Part shown: positions 62,874 through 64,000 of the stretch, one piece after another
How positions within the stretch are numbered: the stretch's first letter is position 1
Layout: each line of letters opens with the position of its first letter
Assembly: GCF_030758975.1 (NCBI RefSeq)
Contig: NZ_CP132359.1
Coordinates: 2,452,782 to 2,516,781, forward strand
Source: Bosea beijingensis
GTDB lineage: Bacteria > Pseudomonadota > Alphaproteobacteria > Rhizobiales > Beijerinckiaceae
Length of the DNA stretch: 64,000 bases
Reading direction: 5' to 3'
Translations under genes and position numbers: made by a program
Notes under the pieces: model-generated
Seen by the model: only the letters and a program-made list of their open reading frames with translations
The model's database searches: none
What the model was told of the DNA's origin: nothing

Positions 62874-64000
62874 ATGGCTCCCGCCCCTGTTTCCGCCAGC
62901 CAGTCCGTGCTCGTCCCGACCTATGCCCGCGCTCCCGTCGCCTTCGAGCGCGGCGAGGGCCCTTGGGCGATCACCGCCGACGGCACCCGCTATCTCGATT
63001 TCGGCGCCGGCATCGCGGTCAACGCGCTCGGCCACGCCCATCCGCATCTCGTCAAGACGCTGACCGAGCAGGCCGGCAAGATCTGGCACACCTCGAACCT
63101 CTACGGCGCGCCGGATGGCGAGCGGCTGGCCCGCCGGCTCTGCGAGGCGACCTTCGCCGAACGCGTCTTCTTCACCAATTCGGGTGCCGAGGCGAACGAG
63201 TGCGCCATCAAGATGGCGCGGAAGTACCATGCCGCGAAGGGCCATCCCGAGCGCTATCGCATCATCACCTTCGAAGGCGCCTTCCACGGCCGGACGCTGG
63301 CGACCATCGCCGCCGGCGGCCAGCAGAAATACATCGACGGCTTCGGCCCCAAGGTCGACGGCTTCGACCAGGTGCCCTTCGACGACGAGAAGGCGCTGCG
63401 CGCCGCGATCACGCCCGAGACCGCTGCGCTGATGATCGAGCCGATCCAGGGCGAGGGCGGCCTGCGCTCGGTGCCGGCCCGCTTCCTCAAGCTGCTGCGT
63501 GATCTCTGCGACGAGCAGGGCCTGATGCTGATCTTCGACGAGATTCAGACCGGCGTCGGCCGCACCGGCAAGTTCTTCGCCCATGAGCAGTACGGCATCT
63601 CGCCCGACATCATGTCGATCGCAAAGGGTATCGGCGGCGGCTTCCCGATGGGCGCCTGCCTCGCAACCGAGGAGGCGGCCTCGGGCATGACGCTCGGCAC
63701 CCATGGCACCACCTTCGGCGGCAACCCGCTCGCCATGGCGGTCGGCAATGCCGTGCTCGACGTCGTGCTGGCGCCCGGCTTCATCGAGCGCGTCGGTCAG
63801 ATCGCACTGCGGCTGAAGCAGTCGCTGGCCGAGCTTAAGGACAAGCATCCCGAGGTCATCGCCGAGATCCGCGGCGAGGGCCTGATGCTCGGCCTCAAGC
63901 TCCACACGCTGAACACCGACTTCGTCAACGAAGCCCGCGCCAACGGCCTGCTCGTCGTTGGTGCCGGCGACAATGTCGTGCGTCTGCTGCCGCCGCTGAT
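62874..64000 (+). CDS. argD: Acetylornithine aminotransferase (partial, runs off window end)
   Basis: The first 375 codons of a class III PLP aminotransferase. It begins [80 protein letters not shown] and [19 protein letters not shown] mark the phosphate and substrate sites. [18 protein letters not shown] precedes Lys251 ([14 protein letters not shown]), the PLP lysine. It makes N-acetylornithine in arginine biosynthesis. No stop codon is reached. In relatives argF usually follows and gcrA lies nearby. Confidence 0.96.
   Translation, partial: MAPAPVSASQSVLVPTYARAPVAFERGEGPWAITADGTRYLDFGAGIAVNALGHAHPHLVKTLTEQAGKIWHTSNLYGAPDGERLARRLCEATFAERVFFTNSGAEANECAIKMARKYHAAKGHPERYRIITFEGAFHGRTLATIAAGGQQKYIDGFGPKVDGFDQVPFDDEKALRAAITPETAALMIEPIQGEGGLRSVPARFLKLLRDLCDEQGLMLIFDEIQTGVGRTGKFFAHEQYGISPDIMSIAKGIGGGFPMGACLATEEAASGMTLGTHGTTFGGNPLAMAVGNAVLDVVLAPGFIERVGQIALRLKQSLAELKDKHPEVIAEIRGEGLMLGLKLHTLNTDFVNEARANGLLVVGAGDNVVRLLPPL

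Overview
The window is a high-G+C, gene-dense stretch of an alphaproteobacterial chromosome. The order Hyphomicrobiales (Rhizobiales) is the best fit, possibly a Bosea-like genus, but the genus is only a guess. The supporting evidence is a GcrA cell-cycle regulator next to argD, a C4-pathway 5-aminolevulinate synthase (hemA), an aapJQM amino-acid transporter, an hslV-GNAT-hslU gene order, lnt followed by a PhrR-like repressor and metK, and a CIRCE plus RpoH-type control region at groES. About 60 protein genes are called. No tRNA, rRNA, CRISPR array, phage or insertion sequence was recognised.

Layout. 1-3.2 kb: groEL (partial) and groES with a dual heat-shock control region, a MarR regulator, a PaaI-type thioesterase, and a GNAT/EamA pair. 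3.4-7.6 kb: a flippase and an envelope group of two L,D-transpeptidases around a DUF2076 protein. 7.8-13.8 kb: a MATE exporter divergent from an M20 amidohydrolase, an amidase and a Tat-exported peptide-type ABC binding protein. At about 13.93 kb the sequence looks broken: the first codons of a DppB-like permease run straight into the 3' end of a chemoreceptor gene that lacks its signalling domain. 15.3-20.9 kb: the HslVU protease operon with murJ, then trpS and a universal stress protein. 21-29.8 kb: nfu, tsaB, rimI, plsC, miaB, phoH, ybeY, corC and lnt, many with start/stop overlaps. 29.9-41.6 kb: phrR-like, metK, trmB, a DUF2336 gene, and the rimP-nusA-ylxR-infB-rbfA-truB translation operon with a terminator in its leader.

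41.6-45 kb: hemA, an M20 hydrolase and an SDR dehydrogenase. 45.4-54.6 kb: an exopolysaccharide-type cluster (WecG-family transferase, DUF6492 protein, flippase, GH10 xylanase, a Wzz/Wzc-like protein with a degenerate P-loop, GT2 and GT4 transferases). 54.6-58.2 kb: two transporters and GMP reductase. 58.3-61.7 kb: aapJQM without its ATPase gene. 61.8-64 kb: gcrA divergent from argD (runs off the end).

The most interesting DNA is the 544-base gap between gcrA and argD. It holds five GANTC methylation sites in 76 bases, a perfect DnaA box, a good sigma70 promoter, and a 15-codon arginine-rich open reading frame with its own ribosome binding site ahead of the arginine-biosynthesis gene argD. 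The last suggests a leader-peptide attenuator. Other points of interest are the broken permease/chemoreceptor junction, the pseudokinase-like EPS co-polymerase, and the leader terminator in front of rimP-nusA. All calls were made by reading the sequence; no database search was run.
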